NCBI GenBank assembly: GCA_030278955.1
Contig: JAOANR010000004.1
Location: 13,690,428-13,754,427, forward strand
DNA length: 64,000 nt
Source: Hygrophila difformis
Taxonomy: Eukaryota; Streptophyta; Magnoliopsida; Lamiales; Acanthaceae
Reading direction: 5' to 3'
A program made the position numbers and the translations under genes. Shown in pieces: positions 43,433 through 56,216 of this stretch. The notes beneath the pieces were generated by a model. It worked only from the letters and a program-made list of their open reading frames with translations. It was not told the origin of the DNA and did no database searches. How positions within the stretch are numbered: the stretch's first letter is position 1; the number at the start of each line of letters is the position of its first letter.

Positions 43433-46400
43433 TTATTGAGTGTAGGCCGGGTCTGCCACTGCTTGGCTTTCTTTCTCCGGATCGAACTGTCCAAGGTACT
43501 CTTTTAATCGTTGTCCATTCACCACTATATCGCCCCTGCCAGTTCGAATCCTGACAGCTCCATTTTTGAACACCTCTAGTACTTCATGTGGTCCTTCCCA
43601 TCTAGATTTGAGCTTTCCGGGGAACAGCTTCAACCTAGTATTGAACAATAACACATGTTGACCAACATAAAAATACTTAGGTTTGATCCGGCGATCGTGC
43701 AACTTCTGGGTCCGCTCCTTGTAAATTCGAGAGCTTTCATAAGCTTGCGCTCGTATTTCCTCAATTTCATTGAGGTCCAACTTACGTTTGCTCTGAGCAA
43801 CTTTCGGATCGAAGTTAAGCGTTTTAACGGCCCAGTAAGCTTTATGCTCTAGCTCTACGGGTAAATGACAGGCTTTTCCGAAGACCAGCCTATATGGAGA
43901 CATCCCGATGGGGGTCTTATATGCTGTGCGGTATGCCCATAGAGCATCATTGAGCTTACGTGCCCAATCCTTACGGGTTATCCCGACAGTGGCTTCGAGT
44001 ATGTGTTTGATTTCGCGATTGGATACTTCGACTTGACCACTAGTCTGAGGATGATAAGGCGTGCCTATCTTATGGAGGATCCCATTTTTACTCATTAAAG
44101 TTTCAAAACCTTTATTAATAAAGTGTGTTCCTCCATCAGATATTACCACCCTAGGTACGCCAAATCGACTGAAAATGTTGTTCTTGAGGAACTTGATGAC
44201 TTGGCTACCATCATTGGTCGGTAATGCGACAGCCTCGACCCATTTGGATACGTAATCGACAGCTACCAAGATATAGTAGTTTCCACCAGATGGTGGAAAC
44301 GGTCCCATGAAGTCAATACCCCATACATCAAAGATCTCAAGTGTGAGAATCCCCTTTTGAGGCATCTCATCCCTCTTGGAGATGTTTCCTAATCTTTGGC
44401 ATCTGTCACAGCCCTTAACAAATGTCCTGCAATCCTCATAGATGTGAGGCCAATAAAATCCACATTCGAGGACCTTGTGGGCCGTTCGAGCGGGACCATG
44501 GTGACCTCCATATTCTGATTCATGGCATTTTCTGACAATTTGATAAGCTTCATGCTCGGTCACACATCGCCTGATTATTAAATCAGGGCAGTGTTTGAAG
44601 AGATAAGGTTCTTCCCAGAAGTAACTTAATACATCTCGTTTGAACTTATTCCTCTGATGATAGTTCGAAAACTGAGGGGTTACTCCGCATGCCAAGAAGT
44701 TAGCGATGTCGGAAAACCATGGACAAGCTTGATTATGCAGATGCAACGCGAACAACTGTTCGTCCGGGAAATCTTCATTGACGGCTTTTTCCTTTTTATC
44801 ATTATCTAATCGAGATAAGTGGTCAGCAGCACCATTATCTCGACCTCGCCTATCTTTTATTATGATGTCGAATTCTTGCAACAGAAGTACCCACCTGATT
44901 AATCGAGGTTTTGCATCTTGTTTGCTAAACAAGTATCTCAATGCTGTATGATCAGTGTATACTATGGTCTTTGTACCTATCAGGTACTGTCTGAACTTGT
45001 CAAATGCGAAGACTACAGCATACATCTCTTTTTCCGTTGTGGTGTAGTTAACTTGGGCTTCATTCAGGGCATGACTTGCGTAATGAATTACGCAGTGTCT
45101 CCCATCCTTATGTTGTCCAAGGACTGCGCCTACGGCGAGACCACTAGCATCGCACATTACCTCGAAAGGCAGTGACCAATCGGGTGGTTGCACTATCGGT
45201 GCAGAAACCAACATCTTCTTGAGCGTGTCAAAGGCTTGGACACACGCTTCATTTATTAAGAAAGGATTTTCTTTACAAAGCAGATTAGTGAGCGGCTTGG
45301 CAATTTTAGAGAAATCCTTAATGAATCGCCGGTAAAAACCGGCATGCCCTAAGAAGCTCCTAACTGATTTGATCGAGTTAGGAAGAGGGAGATTTGAAAT
45401 GATGGAAACTTTGGCTGGATCAACTTCAATGCCTGCACGAGAAATGCGATGACCTAACACTATACCCTCAGTGACCATAAAATGGCACTTTTCCCAATTT
45501 AAAACCAAGTTAGTGTCCTCACACCTCTTTAAAATCTTAGCAAGATTGGTCAAACAATCTTCGAACGTATCTCCATATACAGAGAAGTCATCCATAAAGA
45601 CCTCAATGCATTTTTCGATAAATTCAGAGAAAATAGACATCATGCATCTTTGAAAAGTAGCAGGTGCATTGCACAAACCAAAAGGCATCCGTCGATAGGC
45701 AAAAGTGCCGTACGGGCAAGTAAAAGTGGTTTTATCATGGTCTTCACTGGAAATAACAATCTGATTATAACCAGAATAACCATCCAAAAAGCAATAAAAC
45801 TCTCTCCCTGCCAACCTCTCAAGCATCTGATCGATGAATGGCAATGGAAAATGGTCCTTGCGCGTGGCCTCATTCAGCTTCCGGTAATCGATACAAACTC
45901 TCCATCCGGTCACTGGCCTGGTTGGAACCTCTTCTCCTTGCTCATTCTTGGTTATGCACATCCCTCCTCGTTTGGGCACGACCTGCACTGGGCTAACCCA
46001 TTTGCTATCAGAGATAGGATAGATTATACCAGCATCTAAGAGCTTGATAACTTCTTTCCTTACCACTTCCTGCATAAGGGGGTTCAATCGCCTCTGAGGT
46101 TGACGGGAGGGTTTAAACTCTTCTTCCATTAGAATCCTGTGCATGCAAATAGAAGGGCTTATTCCTTTTATATCAGAAATGGTCCAACCTATTGCATGTA
46201 CATGTTTCTTAAGAACGACCACCAGAGCATTTTCTTGCTCTTGGGAGAGCTTAGCCGAAACAATCACGGGTAACTTTTTATGTTCTGCGAGAAACGCGTA
46301 CTTGAGATGATCGGGTAATGTTTTAAGTTCAAGCTCTGGTGGACATTCAACGGAAGGGAGTAGTTTGCGAGAATTTGGCAGTGGGAGGACAGATTTACCT

Positions 46401-49390
46401 TCGGGATCCTGCATCAGTACAGGATCCTCTTCCTCCTCTTGGTTGGCGTCATCATGGAAGTCGATGCCGTCAAATTCCTCCAAATCCCCTGTTTCGGGAT
46501 CGGCGAAGTGAACGGCTTTGCATCCTTTGTGCTCCACGCCAGCAGGCTTCAGTACCTGCTTTGATGATTCATCCAGCATCATTTCACAATCAAGTTCAGA
46601 GTCTAGCTCTTCCCTAACTATTACATTTTCAAATGAGAAACAAGAACTATCATTCGGAAATTTCTGCAATTTCTCCATATCAAAGATGATCTCCTCGCCA
46701 TCGACCCTTAAGGTGACTTTTCCGGATTTAGCGTCAATCAGTGCACCACCAGTGGCTAGAAATGGGCGTCCAAGGATAAGTGGCATTTCAGAATCCTCTT
46801 CAATGTCGAGGACGATGAAGTCGACCGGGAAAAGAACCTGCCCGGTTTTGACCACAACATCCTTGAGGATTCCTACGGGCTGAGTGATCGATCTGTCTGC
46901 AAGTTGCAGTCTCATCTTGACCGGTTGAATTTCTCCAAGCTTAAGGCGAACAGCCATAGCTAGTGGCATCACATTGATGCTTGATCCTAAGTCACAAAGC
47001 CCCATACTCACTTTGGCCTTTCCGAATTGTACTGGAAGTGTGCAACATCCGGGGTCCTCTTTCTTTTCAGGCATTCTCCTCTGAACGATGGCACTGCATG
47101 TGCTGTTGAGAATAATTACCTCTTCCTGCTGAACCTGCCTTTTTCCTGAAATTAATTCTTTCAAGAACTTAGCATAGATGGGCATTTCGGAAATCATTTC
47201 TGTGAGAGGAATGGTTATCTCTACAGACTTTAATCGTTGCAGAAATTTCTTGAATTTAAGATCATGTTCTTTATTTTTAAGCCGCGCAGGATAAGGAATC
47301 CTGGGCATGTACTTGTTATTAGCAATTTTTGGTGGTGAGGGGAAGGAAGTTATACCTTCACCTGTACCCTTATCTGTTTCAGCCGTTTCGGGCGCAGCTT
47401 CAGTCTGCAATTCGGCTGTCTCTTTTTCTGCTTCGTTCCCATTATCAGCTTCCTTACCAGCATTGTCAACAACATCATCTTCCTCAAGTTCTGCTCCAGT
47501 ATCTGCTCCCTTTGGTCCAGCTAGTACTCTTCCAGATTTCAAGGTTATTGCCTTGCATTGCGGGTTCTTTTCCGCAGTACTAGGCAACGTTCCTTTGTCC
47601 CTTTTCTGCATCTCATTAGCCATCTGTGTAACTTGGGTCTCCACATTTCTGATGGAGGCTTGCAGTTGATTGTTGATCTCCTTCTGACTAGTGATGAAAT
47701 CGGTCATCAGATTCTCAAGCCTTGAAGGAGGCTTTTGATTCTGATTCTGATTTTGCTGCTGATTCTGATTCCACTGGCCTTGGTTTGGGACAAACTGAGG
47801 CTGGAAACTCTGATTGGGCTGAAAGTTCTGGAAATTCTGAGGCGGCCTCTGCTGGATCTGAGGTTGGAAACCTGGATTCTGAAAATGTTGGCCCCTGTTC
47901 TGATTGAATCCCTGATTCTGCTGAGGGTTGAACTGCTGTTGTGGCTTGTTCAAGAGATGTGAGTTTAAGGCGTTGTTGTTTGAATAAGACAAATTCGGGT
48001 GTCTATTTGGAAAGGCTCCTGCGTAGTTACAGCTCTCAGCTGTGACTTGCTCGCATGTGTCAGTTGCATGAGCACCTTGACACAGTCCACATATCACATC
48101 AGTTTGCTGTCCCTGCGCAGAACTTCCAACTCCTTGATTTACAGACAACGCTGCCACTTGCTCTTGAAGCTTTTCAATGTCTGACTTCTCTACTGTACCT
48201 ACAGCACATAAACTACGAGGGGGAGTGAGATTACCATCATCAGTTAGAACAGAACGGTTTACACTCATGGCTTCAATCTTTGCCCAGGCTTGGTCCATAG
48301 GTATGTAGAGCAAATGTTGACCACCAGCAGCATCAAGCATGGATTTCCATGCTGGGGTCAGACCACTGTAGAACTTTCTCAGTCTCTCCCAGTCATGGAA
48401 GCCATGTTGAGGACACTTTCTGAGTAGGTTGAAGAATCTTTCCTTTGCATCATACAAGGACTCGTCTGGTTTCATCTTGAATTCCGCAATTTTGGAGCGG
48501 CATTCATCCACCTTGGACTCCGGGAAGTATTTTGCTAGGAAGTTTCTGATCACATCTTCCCATGTAGACTTCTGATTTACGGGCAGTGACTTGTACCATG
48601 TTCGTGCTCCGCTTGTCAGAGAGAAGGGAAATAGCCTTAGTCGAATAGTGTTTGCGGGTACATCACGATTCTTGATCGTGTCACACAATTCTAGGAAGGT
48701 TTGCAGGTGATCATGGGGATCTTCATGACTTGCTCCGGCAAACTGGTTGCTCTGGACTAGATTGATTAGGGCCGGTTTAAGTTCGAAATTCCTGGCCAAG
48801 AATGGAGCTTGTCCAGGAATGTTCAGATATGGTTCTAAAATCGGCTGCATGTAATCAGCAGCAGCTGCTGCTTGATGATTGTTCTCAGGCCCGCCTTGGT
48901 ATTGCTGTGGGTAGTAGTTCTGAGGCATGAAATAGTTCCTCGGATCATTGAAATCATTCGGATTCGGGGGATTCTGATGGGGGTTATGGTATTGCTGATT
49001 CTGTTGGTTTGGGAAATTTTGCTGATTTGGTTGGTTTTGGTTGTTTGGTGGGTTTTGGTTCGGGTTGGGAGGGGGTGCCTCGAAGTGCTGCTGGTCCATG
49101 TTTGGTGGATTCCCACCTCCTTGTATGATCTGGGGAGGGGGATCATCCAAATCATCATGATCAGCATCTTCAGGATCTTCCTCAATGTTGTGAAGTGGGG
49201 GATTGGGTTGAATGATTGGTGGGATGTCAGGGTTTGCCATTTCGGAGATATCGCTGCTGGTGCTTGGTGAAAGTAATGCCTGTCGTTCCCGTTCCCTTCT
49301 TCGTTTAGTCTCCGCCCTAAGACGTCGAGCTGTCTTTTCTATCTCTGAATTAAACGGGATCTCGGCTGGCGTCTGCTTCCTCCTTTGCAT
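43433..49390 (-). CDS. Athila-type Gag-Pol polyprotein, intact
   Basis: 1985 residues from ATG 49390 without stop or shift. The N-terminus is rich in Pro, Asn and Gln. The capsid domain is at about 200-400 ([38 protein letters not shown]). A modified knuckle C-x2-C-x3-H-x4-C ([13 protein letters not shown]) is near 434, followed by a Gln/Asn-rich linker. Aspartic protease ([11 protein letters not shown]) is near 800. Reverse transcriptase spans about 1115-1290, with catalytic FMDDFSVYG near 1266. RNase H starts near 1413 ([16 protein letters not shown]). Integrase has the HHCC zinc region near 1622 and the D-D-E core ([26 protein letters not shown]). All catalytic residues looked for are present. 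The protein should be cleaved by its own protease in virus-like particles. Gag and pol in one frame fit Athila. Confidence 0.95.
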   Translation of the reverse strand: MQRRKQTPAEIPFNSEIEKTARRLRAETKRRRERERQALLSPSTSSDISEMANPDIPPIIQPNPPLHNIEEDPEDADHDDLDDPPPQIIQGGGNPPNMDQQHFEAPPPNPNQNPPNNQNQPNQQNFPNQQNQQYHNPHQNPPNPNDFNDPRNYFMPQNYYPQQYQGGPENNHQAAAAADYMQPILEPYLNIPGQAPFLARNFELKPALINLVQSNQFAGASHEDPHDHLQTFLELCDTIKNRDVPANTIRLRLFPFSLTSGARTWYKSLPVNQKSTWEDVIRNFLAKYFPESKVDECRSKIAEFKMKPDESLYDAKERFFNLLRKCPQHGFHDWERLRKFYSGLTPAWKSMLDAAGGQHLLYIPMDQAWAKIEAMSVNRSVLTDDGNLTPPRSLCAVGTVEKSDIEKLQEQVAALSVNQGVGSSAQGQQTDVICGLCQGAHATDTCEQVTAESCNYAGAFPNRHPNLSYSNNNALNSHLLNKPQQQFNPQQNQGFNQNRGQHFQNPGFQPQIQQRPPQNFQNFQPNQSFQPQFVPNQGQWNQNQQQNQNQNQKPPSRLENLMTDFITSQKEINNQLQASIRNVETQVTQMANEMQKRDKGTLPSTAEKNPQCKAITLKSGRVLAGPKGADTGAELEEDDVVDNAGKEADNGNEAEKETAELQTEAAPETAETDKGTGEGITSFPSPPKIANNKYMPRIPYPARLKNKEHDLKFKKFLQRLKSVEITIPLTEMISEMPIYAKFLKELISGKRQVQQEEVIILNSTCSAIVQRRMPEKKEDPGCCTLPVQFGKAKVSMGLCDLGSSINVMPLAMAVRLKLGEIQPVKMRLQLADRSITQPVGILKDVVVKTGQVLFPVDFIVLDIEEDSEMPLILGRPFLATGGALIDAKSGKVTLRVDGEEIIFDMEKLQKFPNDSSCFSFENVIVREELDSELDCEMMLDESSKQVLKPAGVEHKGCKAVHFADPETGDLEEFDGIDFHDDANQEEEEDPVLMQDPEGKSVLPLPNSRKLLPSVECPPELELKTLPDHLKYAFLAEHKKLPVIVSAKLSQEQENALVVVLKKHVHAIGWTISDIKGISPSICMHRILMEEEFKPSRQPQRRLNPLMQEVVRKEVIKLLDAGIIYPISDSKWVSPVQVVPKRGGMCITKNEQGEEVPTRPVTGWRVCIDYRKLNEATRKDHFPLPFIDQMLERLAGREFYCFLDGYSGYNQIVISSEDHDKTTFTCPYGTFAYRRMPFGLCNAPATFQRCMMSIFSEFIEKCIEVFMDDFSVYGDTFEDCLTNLAKILKRCEDTNLVLNWEKCHFMVTEGIVLGHRISRAGIEVDPAKVSIISNLPLPNSIKSVRSFLGHAGFYRRFIKDFSKIAKPLTNLLCKENPFLINEACVQAFDTLKKMLVSAPIVQPPDWSLPFEVMCDASGLAVGAVLGQHKDGRHCVIHYASHALNEAQVNYTTTEKEMYAVVFAFDKFRQYLIGTKTIVYTDHTALRYLFSKQDAKPRLIRWVLLLQEFDIIIKDRRGRDNGAADHLSRLDNDKKEKAVNEDFPDEQLFALHLHNQACPWFSDIANFLACGVTPQFSNYHQRNKFKRDVLSYFWEEPYLFKHCPDLIIRRCVTEHEAYQIVRKCHESEYGGHHGPARTAHKVLECGFYWPHIYEDCRTFVKGCDRCQRLGNISKRDEMPQKGILTLEIFDVWGIDFMGPFPPSGGNYYILVAVDYVSKWVEAVALPTNDGSQVIKFLKNNIFSRFGVPRVVISDGGTHFINKGFETLMSKNGILHKIGTPYHPQTSGQVEVSNREIKHILEATVGITRKDWARKLNDALWAYRTAYKTPIGMSPYRLVFGKACHLPVELEHKAYWAVKTLNFDPKVAQSKRKLDLNEIEEIRAQAYESSRIYKERTQKLHDRRIKPKYFYVGQHVLLFNTRLKLFPGKLKSRWEGPHEVLEVFKNGAVRIRTGRGDIVVNGQRLKEYLGQFDPEKESQAVADPAYTQ

Positions 49391-49533
49391 AGAACAACGG
49401 CTTCAATAATGACAGTACCTGTACAATCCCCAGGTTAGAAGTGGTTCTGAAGGTGAATATTTATAATTATATGTATAGGCTACTCTAGGAGCAATGAGGA
49501 ATGTAATTCTCTAAATAAAACGGCGCTGCATCC

Positions 49534-49551
49534 TCCCCGGCAACGGCGCCA
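49534..49551 (-). other. Primer binding site, tRNA-Asp
   Basis: On plus the 18 bases TCCCCGGCAACGGCGCCA equal the 3' end of plant tRNA-Asp including CCA. They abut the LTR end at 49552. The minus strand is therefore complementary to the primer tRNA, as described for Athila elements. Confidence 0.93.
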
Positions 49552-52459
49552 TGAAACTTTTGACGAGTTTCGTTAACCCGAGCTTTTGCTAAAATATTAT
49601 ACCAGGTTAGATTTATTAAATGAAAAGCGTTATGATTCACGGGAAAAGGTTTAGGGATATATCAAGATTATTAGTCTTTTTATTACTCAAGTATGGTGCT
49701 TTGGTTTCAAATGGCGCTGTGGTCCTCTCTGTCATGAAATGTTGACAAATCTCATGGCATAGCCGGGATAGGTTGACCTTCAGCCTGTCACACTGAAGAT
49801 CCCCGGCAAGTATACCATGATACTCCTCATCAATTCTTGCCATGAGAGTTCCTGCCATGAAACTTTTGACAGATTCCCACTACATGAGTATTTTCCGAAA
49901 GATCATGGACCTGGTTTAGATTTTATTTAATGAAACCAATTTATGATGGCGGTGTTGTGATTAGGGATATATTTATACGTAGTCATGTTTTTATTGCTCG
50001 TAGTTAAGAAACTGTGCTCCCGAAAGCGCACGGAGTCAAAAATTGCAGTAATTTATAGTAAGACCGGATCGTTCACTGGAGGATGTGCGATAGAAGCAGG
50101 TCCCACGTCGTTTTACTAGATTTTCCATTCGTATTGCTCAATAGGTTTGAAAGATGATTAATATCTACTAACATGAATTTAAACTAGATCTATAAAGCAG
50201 TTAAATTAATCTACAAAGCAAATAAATCTATTCTAGAAAGCGGATAAGAATTATTCTAGGAACGCGGTAAACATTATCTACGAAAGCAGGGAAAAGGTGC
50301 ATTGTGCCAACCATGAAGTTGAGTCACAATGTTGACAGAAAGGACAGGAAGAAAAGAATGAAAATTGGACAAGGGTGAGATACAGCAATATTAAACTTCC
50401 ATTTTCGTACGCAAATCTTTGTTTGGGATAATTCTATCAGATAGCTAATTCTCATGCTCTCAATAAGGCTTTCCCTTTAACAGACAGGTACTTGCAATAT
50501 GAGTTTACATGTTCTTACGACCTCAAATTCTAAGATACCACAGATTCGTTACTGCCCTGGCCTGGGTGTGTTACTTCATCTGTGGTGGAAAAGCAACACC
50601 TGGCACATCATTTATTGAAATGCCAAGTACCACTATCATTCTCCCATGTCACACCCAAAGATTTGAATCAAGCCCTAAACTATCCCTTAACTGTCAATCC
50701 TAGTAGCAGTTACACAACTCTCAATACAACCGAGTGACCTCTAATGAAAGCGGTTAAAAGAAAGCAGTAAAGAAAGCATTTAAAACCTATCACTCGGAGG
50801 TTTTGAAAATCTGACCCTGGTAGTAAAAGACAGCTCCCCCTCAGAATGAAGGAGTATGGATCAAGAATTCCCGGCTCTCAGTGAACCACTAGTGTGTTCA
50901 CTTCCTTCCGGGTGATTATGAGATACAAACTAATGAAACGAACTAATGAATTAGTTCGTTCCGGATGCACTCACTCAGGACTCAAAAGTAGGCTTTGGCA
51001 GAAGAGGATAGCAGTTGAAAGAAAACTCAACCCTATCTTGGAAAATAACCAAGGCCCGGATGATGTTCCTTTAAAATTATTTACCACACTGTATTTGAAT
51101 CCAAGTGGACCCCATCTCGGTGTAGCACTTAATCTTACATTTCCATCAACCAGCAATTTTGGAAAATAATGAATTTGAAACTCATTCCCTGTCAGGTACT
51201 AGACTCTCAGTTAAAACACAGACCCTTTCAGTCTAGGCGAGACCTAATCGCTGAATCTGCTTCTTAATTCCCAAAATATAACCCTTGACAGAATATGAAT
51301 TAGTCATAACTGAAGAATTTATCCCTTACTCAGATCCGGATTTTATAAAGAGGTTTTTGTTGGAAATTTATAAAGCGATATCTGTTTAAGATCTAGACTT
51401 CTATTGTCCAAGGGAAGGATCCCAAAATAAATACAGACCACAGTAATATATAATATTATCATGCATAAAGATATATGGAAGTGTAAAATTAATTGACCCA
51501 AAATATAGATGCGGGTCTAGACAGAAGGTGAAACACAGAATGAAGTGGTCAAGGGACCAAAGTAATGGCAGAATAATCAGGTGGACTGTGAACATCTACT
51601 GTCCAATTTCCCAATCACTCGGATGGAACGAATTTAGACAGCTTAGACCCTATAATGGTGGTGTCAACACCAGTTGGGCCTCCACTGTCTGTGAATTCGG
51701 ATAAAAACCTACATGCTTCCCTTCTATAATGATCATCAGTTGGCATTGACTGATGCCAGCTGACTCCCAATATGGATTGGAATTTGGGCTTGGAAACTAA
51801 GATAAGAAAAAATAAAACTGTATCTGGATGGGAGTCAGCCGAGCAGCTATTATAACCCCGGATGGGCGAACCGCCAAGGCTTCCACTGACAGCCATTCAG
51901 ACCATGCAAAATAACAATTAGTAACTAATACCCAGAATACGAGCTAGTTATCCATGAGGGAGTACCCGCCAACATTAGTCTGATGTATTCTTTACTAATG
52001 GTTCCACACAACACATAAAGACAAAATAAATAAGAAACAAAAGAAGATCCCTTGTATGAGAGACATTGGTTTCTCATGCAAGGTTGTGGATTGGGTCCAC
52101 AATTGATGGTCTTAAATAATCCTTCCTACCATAATTAACTACAGTCCAGATTATCTGTTTAAGCCATCGTGATTTTGTTTATACAAAAATATTTTAATGG
52201 CAATTGAACAAAGGTCCTTTAATCAAGATGATTATTGAAGTTTGATTATTGCTAATCTCAATCTTTAATCATTAATGAGTTAAGGGTTCAATCAGTTAAG
52301 TGTTGCAAATGGAGAATCAAAATTTGGGCAGCATAACACCCTATATTGCAATTCCAGAATGTTATATCCTAACCCGTGGGGCTATGATGTGAGTGTTGCA
52401 ATATAAAATAGGGAGAGAATGAAATTTGTTTGAGATTAAATAGAGGGAGAGGAACCCTT

Positions 52460-52989
52460 GTCGCGATATCATAAATTTTGTCGCGGACCGAGGTCCGCGA
52501 CATGGATATCCCGACAAGTTTTTAGAATCTTTGGCAGCATAACGCCTCTTTGTCGCTATGCAAGGTTTTGTCGCGGAACGTGGTTCCGCGACAAGGTGTG
52601 ACATCGCGACAAAGTGTTTTCATAAAATTCTAAGGCATTTGAACCCTTGTCGCTATGCATGGAAATTTTGTCGCGGAACGTGGTTCCGCGACAAGGTGTT
52701 CCGCGACAAGGTATTCAAAGATCAAAGAACATGGCATAATTTTTCTGTCTCGGAATGGGATTTTGTCGCGGAACGTGGCTCCGCGACAAGGTACTCCGCG
52801 ACAAGAATCCATGGAGACAAAATGCAAGAGTTTGGCTCCTTTGTCGCTATGCATGGACAGTTTTGTCGCGGAACGTGGCTCCGCGACAAGGTATTCCGCG
52901 ACAAAGGGTTTTAAATTATGGAGACAAGTGTCTTGAAACACCTTGGTCGCGGAACAGCCACTCTGTCGCGGAACGTGGTTCCGCGCCAG
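52460..52989. repeat. Palindrome array 1, 5' LTR
   Basis: Same array as at 37144-37673, offset by exactly 15316 bp. In the 5' LTR it lies in the transcribed R-U5 region and could fold in the element RNA. Confidence 0.9.
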
Positions 52990-53643
52990 AAGGCGGTTGG
53001 CGCCCAAGGTGGTTCAGGACAGAAGTCAGAAAAAGCAGAAATGAACAGTGGCATGCAAACAGCGTGATCTCACCCTATTTCAGATCAAAAAGCTATTCTA
53101 AGCTAAAAATAAGCAAGAAACATTCAAAATAAAGAAGAACATGCTTAAACAAAAATAACAAGAAAGGGCAGAATATTAAATAAAGCAGGAATCCTAATCT
53201 AGGGTTTGATCACACATCCACACAACATTATCCACAAAATGCCAACAGTAAACATAAAAATAACAAAATGGGGGGTCAAATGACCCCAAAATGAAAAGGA
53301 AAGCATAAATCCATGGGGTGTGAGACCCATTTCATGATTTGGGACACAAATGATGAATGTTTTCCCATATTATTGAAGAGGTATTGTTAATACCCATGAT
53401 TTGGGTATTACAAACCCTAAAACAAGAGTTTAGAAACCAAAACATAGTGTAAAAGTGGCTATCTAAACACTGTGAACAGTGAAACACTAAACTAAGCTAA
53501 ACTAAGTGCAAAAATTAAATAATACATAAAAAATAAAACTAAACTACACTACCTAAGAGAGAACTCCTACTGCTTGCCTTCAAGAACTCTAATCAACAAA
53601 ATTTCAACCAACCAACAACCCTTAGCTCATGGGAGACACCTCA

Positions 53644-53651
53644 TATTTATA
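53644..53651 (-). promoter_or_regulatory. TATA box of the Athila-like 5' LTR (element promoter)
   Basis: TATAAATA on the minus strand. In the LTR that lies upstream of gag-pol this is the probable element promoter. Transcription would start near 53615 and run toward lower coordinates. Confidence 0.6.
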
Positions 53652-53717
53652 GAAGTGTAACCCTAAGCCCATGGGCCTTGATTCTAGCCCATTGTGTCTT
53701 AAGACATCACACACATC

Positions 53718-53976
53718 ACAGCTTTGTCTCGGAACATCAAGTTGGTCGCGGAACACACTGCATGTGGCAAGGCTTCTCGACTGGGTCTTGTGTCTCTATT
53801 TGTGCATCTTGGTCGCGGAACATGCCTTTGTCGCGGAACATGCCATCGCGACAAAGGTCATCGCGCCAAGGGCTTCCGCGACAAGGTCTTCTCTTCATTT
53901 GGGCCACTTGGTCGCGGAACATGCCTTTGTCGCGGAACACTGCATCGCGCCAAGGGTTTCCGCGACAAAGGTCTTC
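53718..53976. repeat. Palindrome array 2, 5' LTR (U3)
   Basis: Same array as at 38402-38660 in the partner LTR, upstream of the probable element promoter. Confidence 0.85.
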
Positions 53977-55135
53977 CTGGGCCTACTGGATTGGGCCAGA
54001 TGGGCCGAAAATACTCTTTTTGTGGGCTTTTCTATCTTTTTCCCATCTTTTTGTTTCCTTTTCTTTTTCTCATGTTTTTGGATTTTTCTAACATAAATAT
54101 GTAATAAAATTACATATTTATGTCTTTTTCACACCAGCTTATTATTTTTACAATTATGCATAAATTAGTCCAATTCGACTGCTTTCTTACTTAATGTAAG
54201 ACCGGAATGCGATCAAATGCCCGTTTAAGACACGGAAATGGATTGAAAATAATGGTCATTTTTGGCCATTATCAGCTTCTCTCAAGAGAATTATCAAGCA
54301 GCTCAAAAGGTCGGCCGAAGGCCCAAGAGATAAACTTGCCATTCTCAAAAAATGGCGTAGACTACATCAATATGAGGACCAGCTTCAACGGCCGCACTTT
54401 GGATTCGTTTCGAAAGAAGTGGGTTGAGGTCCAATCTATAGTCCAGAATACCGGGTCCTTCGACAGATAGTCGGTCGCTATTCATAGAATCCTATCCTCA
54501 TTGGCCCGGTTCAACTAGAACGTGGAACCTATGTTGGCTGATGGGAAAGATCAAGCCTTTTCAAAGCTTCTGGCATCAACTAAGAATATGCCGAACGTGT
54601 TTGTCTTGAAGATAGTAAAGTTTAGCACCTCTGGTTGTCTCGGGGTCAATTGCTTTGTAGTACATTGTTTCGTACTTCTCTATCTTGCCTTCTTTGCCTT
54701 AGGCACGTTTTGTTTGCGCTAACGACCTTTGTATGGACTTCGCGTTTGTGATCGGCCAAATTTTTATTTTCTCTTTTATTTTTGAACGAAATTTTCTCTT
54801 CTGTTTTTGAACGTAGATAAATGACTGTCATCATGTCTCTATGCTACTACGTGGATGCATTTATTGATTGCCCTTCTGCTTTGTTCTGATTACTCAATTA
54901 GTAGCCTGCACTGCCAGTCAAAGATTCCCATAGCTTTTCTCAGGGATCCTGAAACGCCCTCTCAATAAAGAGCACAAATGGCATACCCTGCATTAATAGC
55001 CCAATCATTTCCCAAGGCCTCTCTCCTATAAATCCTCACCCATGTATTCTTCCTTGACAGAGTAGATACGTAGCATCTCCTGTGGCTGTGATTCCCCCCT
55101 CCCCCCCACCGCTCTAAATCATGTTCCGCTTCCTG

Positions 55136-55166
<31 letters not shown>

Positions 55167-55251
55167 TATACATAATATAAAGCAGAAGATAGAGGATGCA
55201 TGATTGATGCTGGATGTTTTTTGATGTTTACAGTGAAAATTCAAGTATTTA

Positions 55252-56216
55252 GAGCTACTCCAGCAATGACTGAATAATAGTGTCAAACTTTAGTTTACAG
55301 TTGGACACATCTCCAACAATGATCCGTAAACTGTAAACGCGTTGGTATTTTAGAGGAAGTGAACAGTGCCCCTTTATTTGTAGCGTCTCACTGTAGCGCA
55401 CCGCTACTTCTTCTTTTCAGTTTTTTTTTTGTGGTTTTGTTTTTTTGTTTTTTTGTTTTTTTTTTAACTATTTGGATGGTTTTTAAATTTAAATGCTCAC
55501 TTTCATTTATATTTTTTATGTGAAATTTTTAAAATATCTAAAAATAATAAAAACAGAAATAAATACTATTCCCTCCGTTTCTTTTTAAATGTTACGTGTT
55601 TAATTTTTTTACTGTTCATTATAGTACTTTGATTCTATTTTTGTTATAGTTATAGAAGACAAAATATAGCCAAGTTAGATTTTGTTGGATTCGTCTCATC
55701 TTCTAGTTTTTAAATATCAAATTTTAAGCATTTTTACTTGTACCGAATTTGAGTTATTAATCATTGAAAATGTGTATTGACATACGTGCAAATGAGAAAT
55801 GTAACCTTTAAAAAGAAACGGAGGAAGTATATATTATTAAAATTTTAATTAAAAAATTTAAATATAATTTATATTTAAATAAACACAATATATTTTTGGC
55901 ATATCCGGGTATCCTAGGCCACAAGGGTCTGGTGGACATTGATTGGGTTTCTCTCCCAAAGCAGCATACACAAAAGTTCGAATCCGAAACTTTTGCTTAA
56001 ATTGCTCGAGCCACATAACACTTAGGCTAAAATAAATATAATATATTAATTTGATAGATGAAATTTAAGTGAATAATAAAAGGAATTAAAATGGAATATT
56101 TATAAATAGAGGAAAATTTAGAGTTGATTGTTGGAGATGAAAAGTGAAAAACTGTAAACTGGACTGGAAATAGAGTAGAGTTGACTGGGAAATAGAGTTT
56201 ATTACTAGAGATGGCC
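55252..56216. mobile_element. Harbinger-like non-autonomous element with TTA target duplication
   Basis: 965-bp insertion in the inverted third copy. The ends are GAGCTACTCCAGCAATG and, inverted, GGCCATCTCTAGTAATA. TTA is present on both sides (55249-55251 and 56217-56219), and the matching empty site in copy A reads ATTATTTACATAGG. The 3-bp TTA duplication and the end type fit PIF/Harbinger (Tourist-like) elements. No transposase. A Stowaway-like MITE is nested inside. Positions 55905-56025 contain GTTCGAATCC, which may mark a further small insertion. Confidence 0.65.
55570..55827. mobile_element. Stowaway-like MITE, nested
   Basis: 258 bp with terminal inverted repeats TTCCCTCCGTTTCTTTTTAA and, inverted at the other end, CTTCCTCCGTTTCTTTTTAA, flanked by TA on both sides. 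These are typical of plant Stowaway (Tc1/mariner) MITEs. Confidence 0.85.

Larger units (their letters stand above)
34236..54274 (-). mobile_element. Athila-like Gypsy retrotransposon, 20 kb, with captured F-box gene
   Basis: The element is 20039 bp, in minus orientation. Both LTRs are 4723 bp and run, as read on plus, from TGAAACTTTTGACGAG to GGCCATTATCA. The target duplication is GCTTC (34231-34235 and 54275-54279), and copy A shows the uninterrupted site near 3645. The primer site matches tRNA-Asp, as known for Athila. A single gag-pol frame of 1985 residues is intact. Between pol and the 3' LTR lies about 4.5 kb that includes a spliced F-box gene. Only four LTR differences were spotted, so the insertion is very recent and the element may be competent. 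Confidence 0.95.
49552..54274 (-). repeat. 5' LTR of the Athila-like element (in element sense)
   Basis: 4723 bp. In element sense it starts at 54274 with TGATAATGGCC and ends at 49552. A minus-strand TATA box at 53651-53644 puts transcription start near 53615, leaving a U3 of about 660 bp and an R-U5 leader of about 4 kb. It carries two palindrome arrays and no credible gene. The LTR is unusually long. Confidence 0.93.
34135..54470 (+). pseudogene. Broken coiled-coil reading frame, split by Athila insertion (copy B)
   Basis: The homologue of the copy A frame begins at ATG 34135 and shares its premature TAA. It is interrupted at 34235 by the 20 kb Athila-like element and resumes at 54275. 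After the insertion the frame is shifted again near 54345, where an extra A is seen in a poly-A run. It serves mainly as the record of the Athila target site. Confidence 0.3.
20891..55140 (+). repeat. Segmental duplication, copy B (interrupted)
   Basis: Second direct copy of the unit that starts the window. It is present as 20891-23772, 33931-34235 and 54275 to about 55140, split by a SIRE-like Copia element and an Athila-like Gypsy element. Both insertions are flanked by 5-bp target duplications, and the uninterrupted sequence is seen in copy A near 3330 and 3650. Homology ends in an AT microsatellite at about 55135-55165, where the sequence turns into an inverted copy. Confidence 0.9.
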
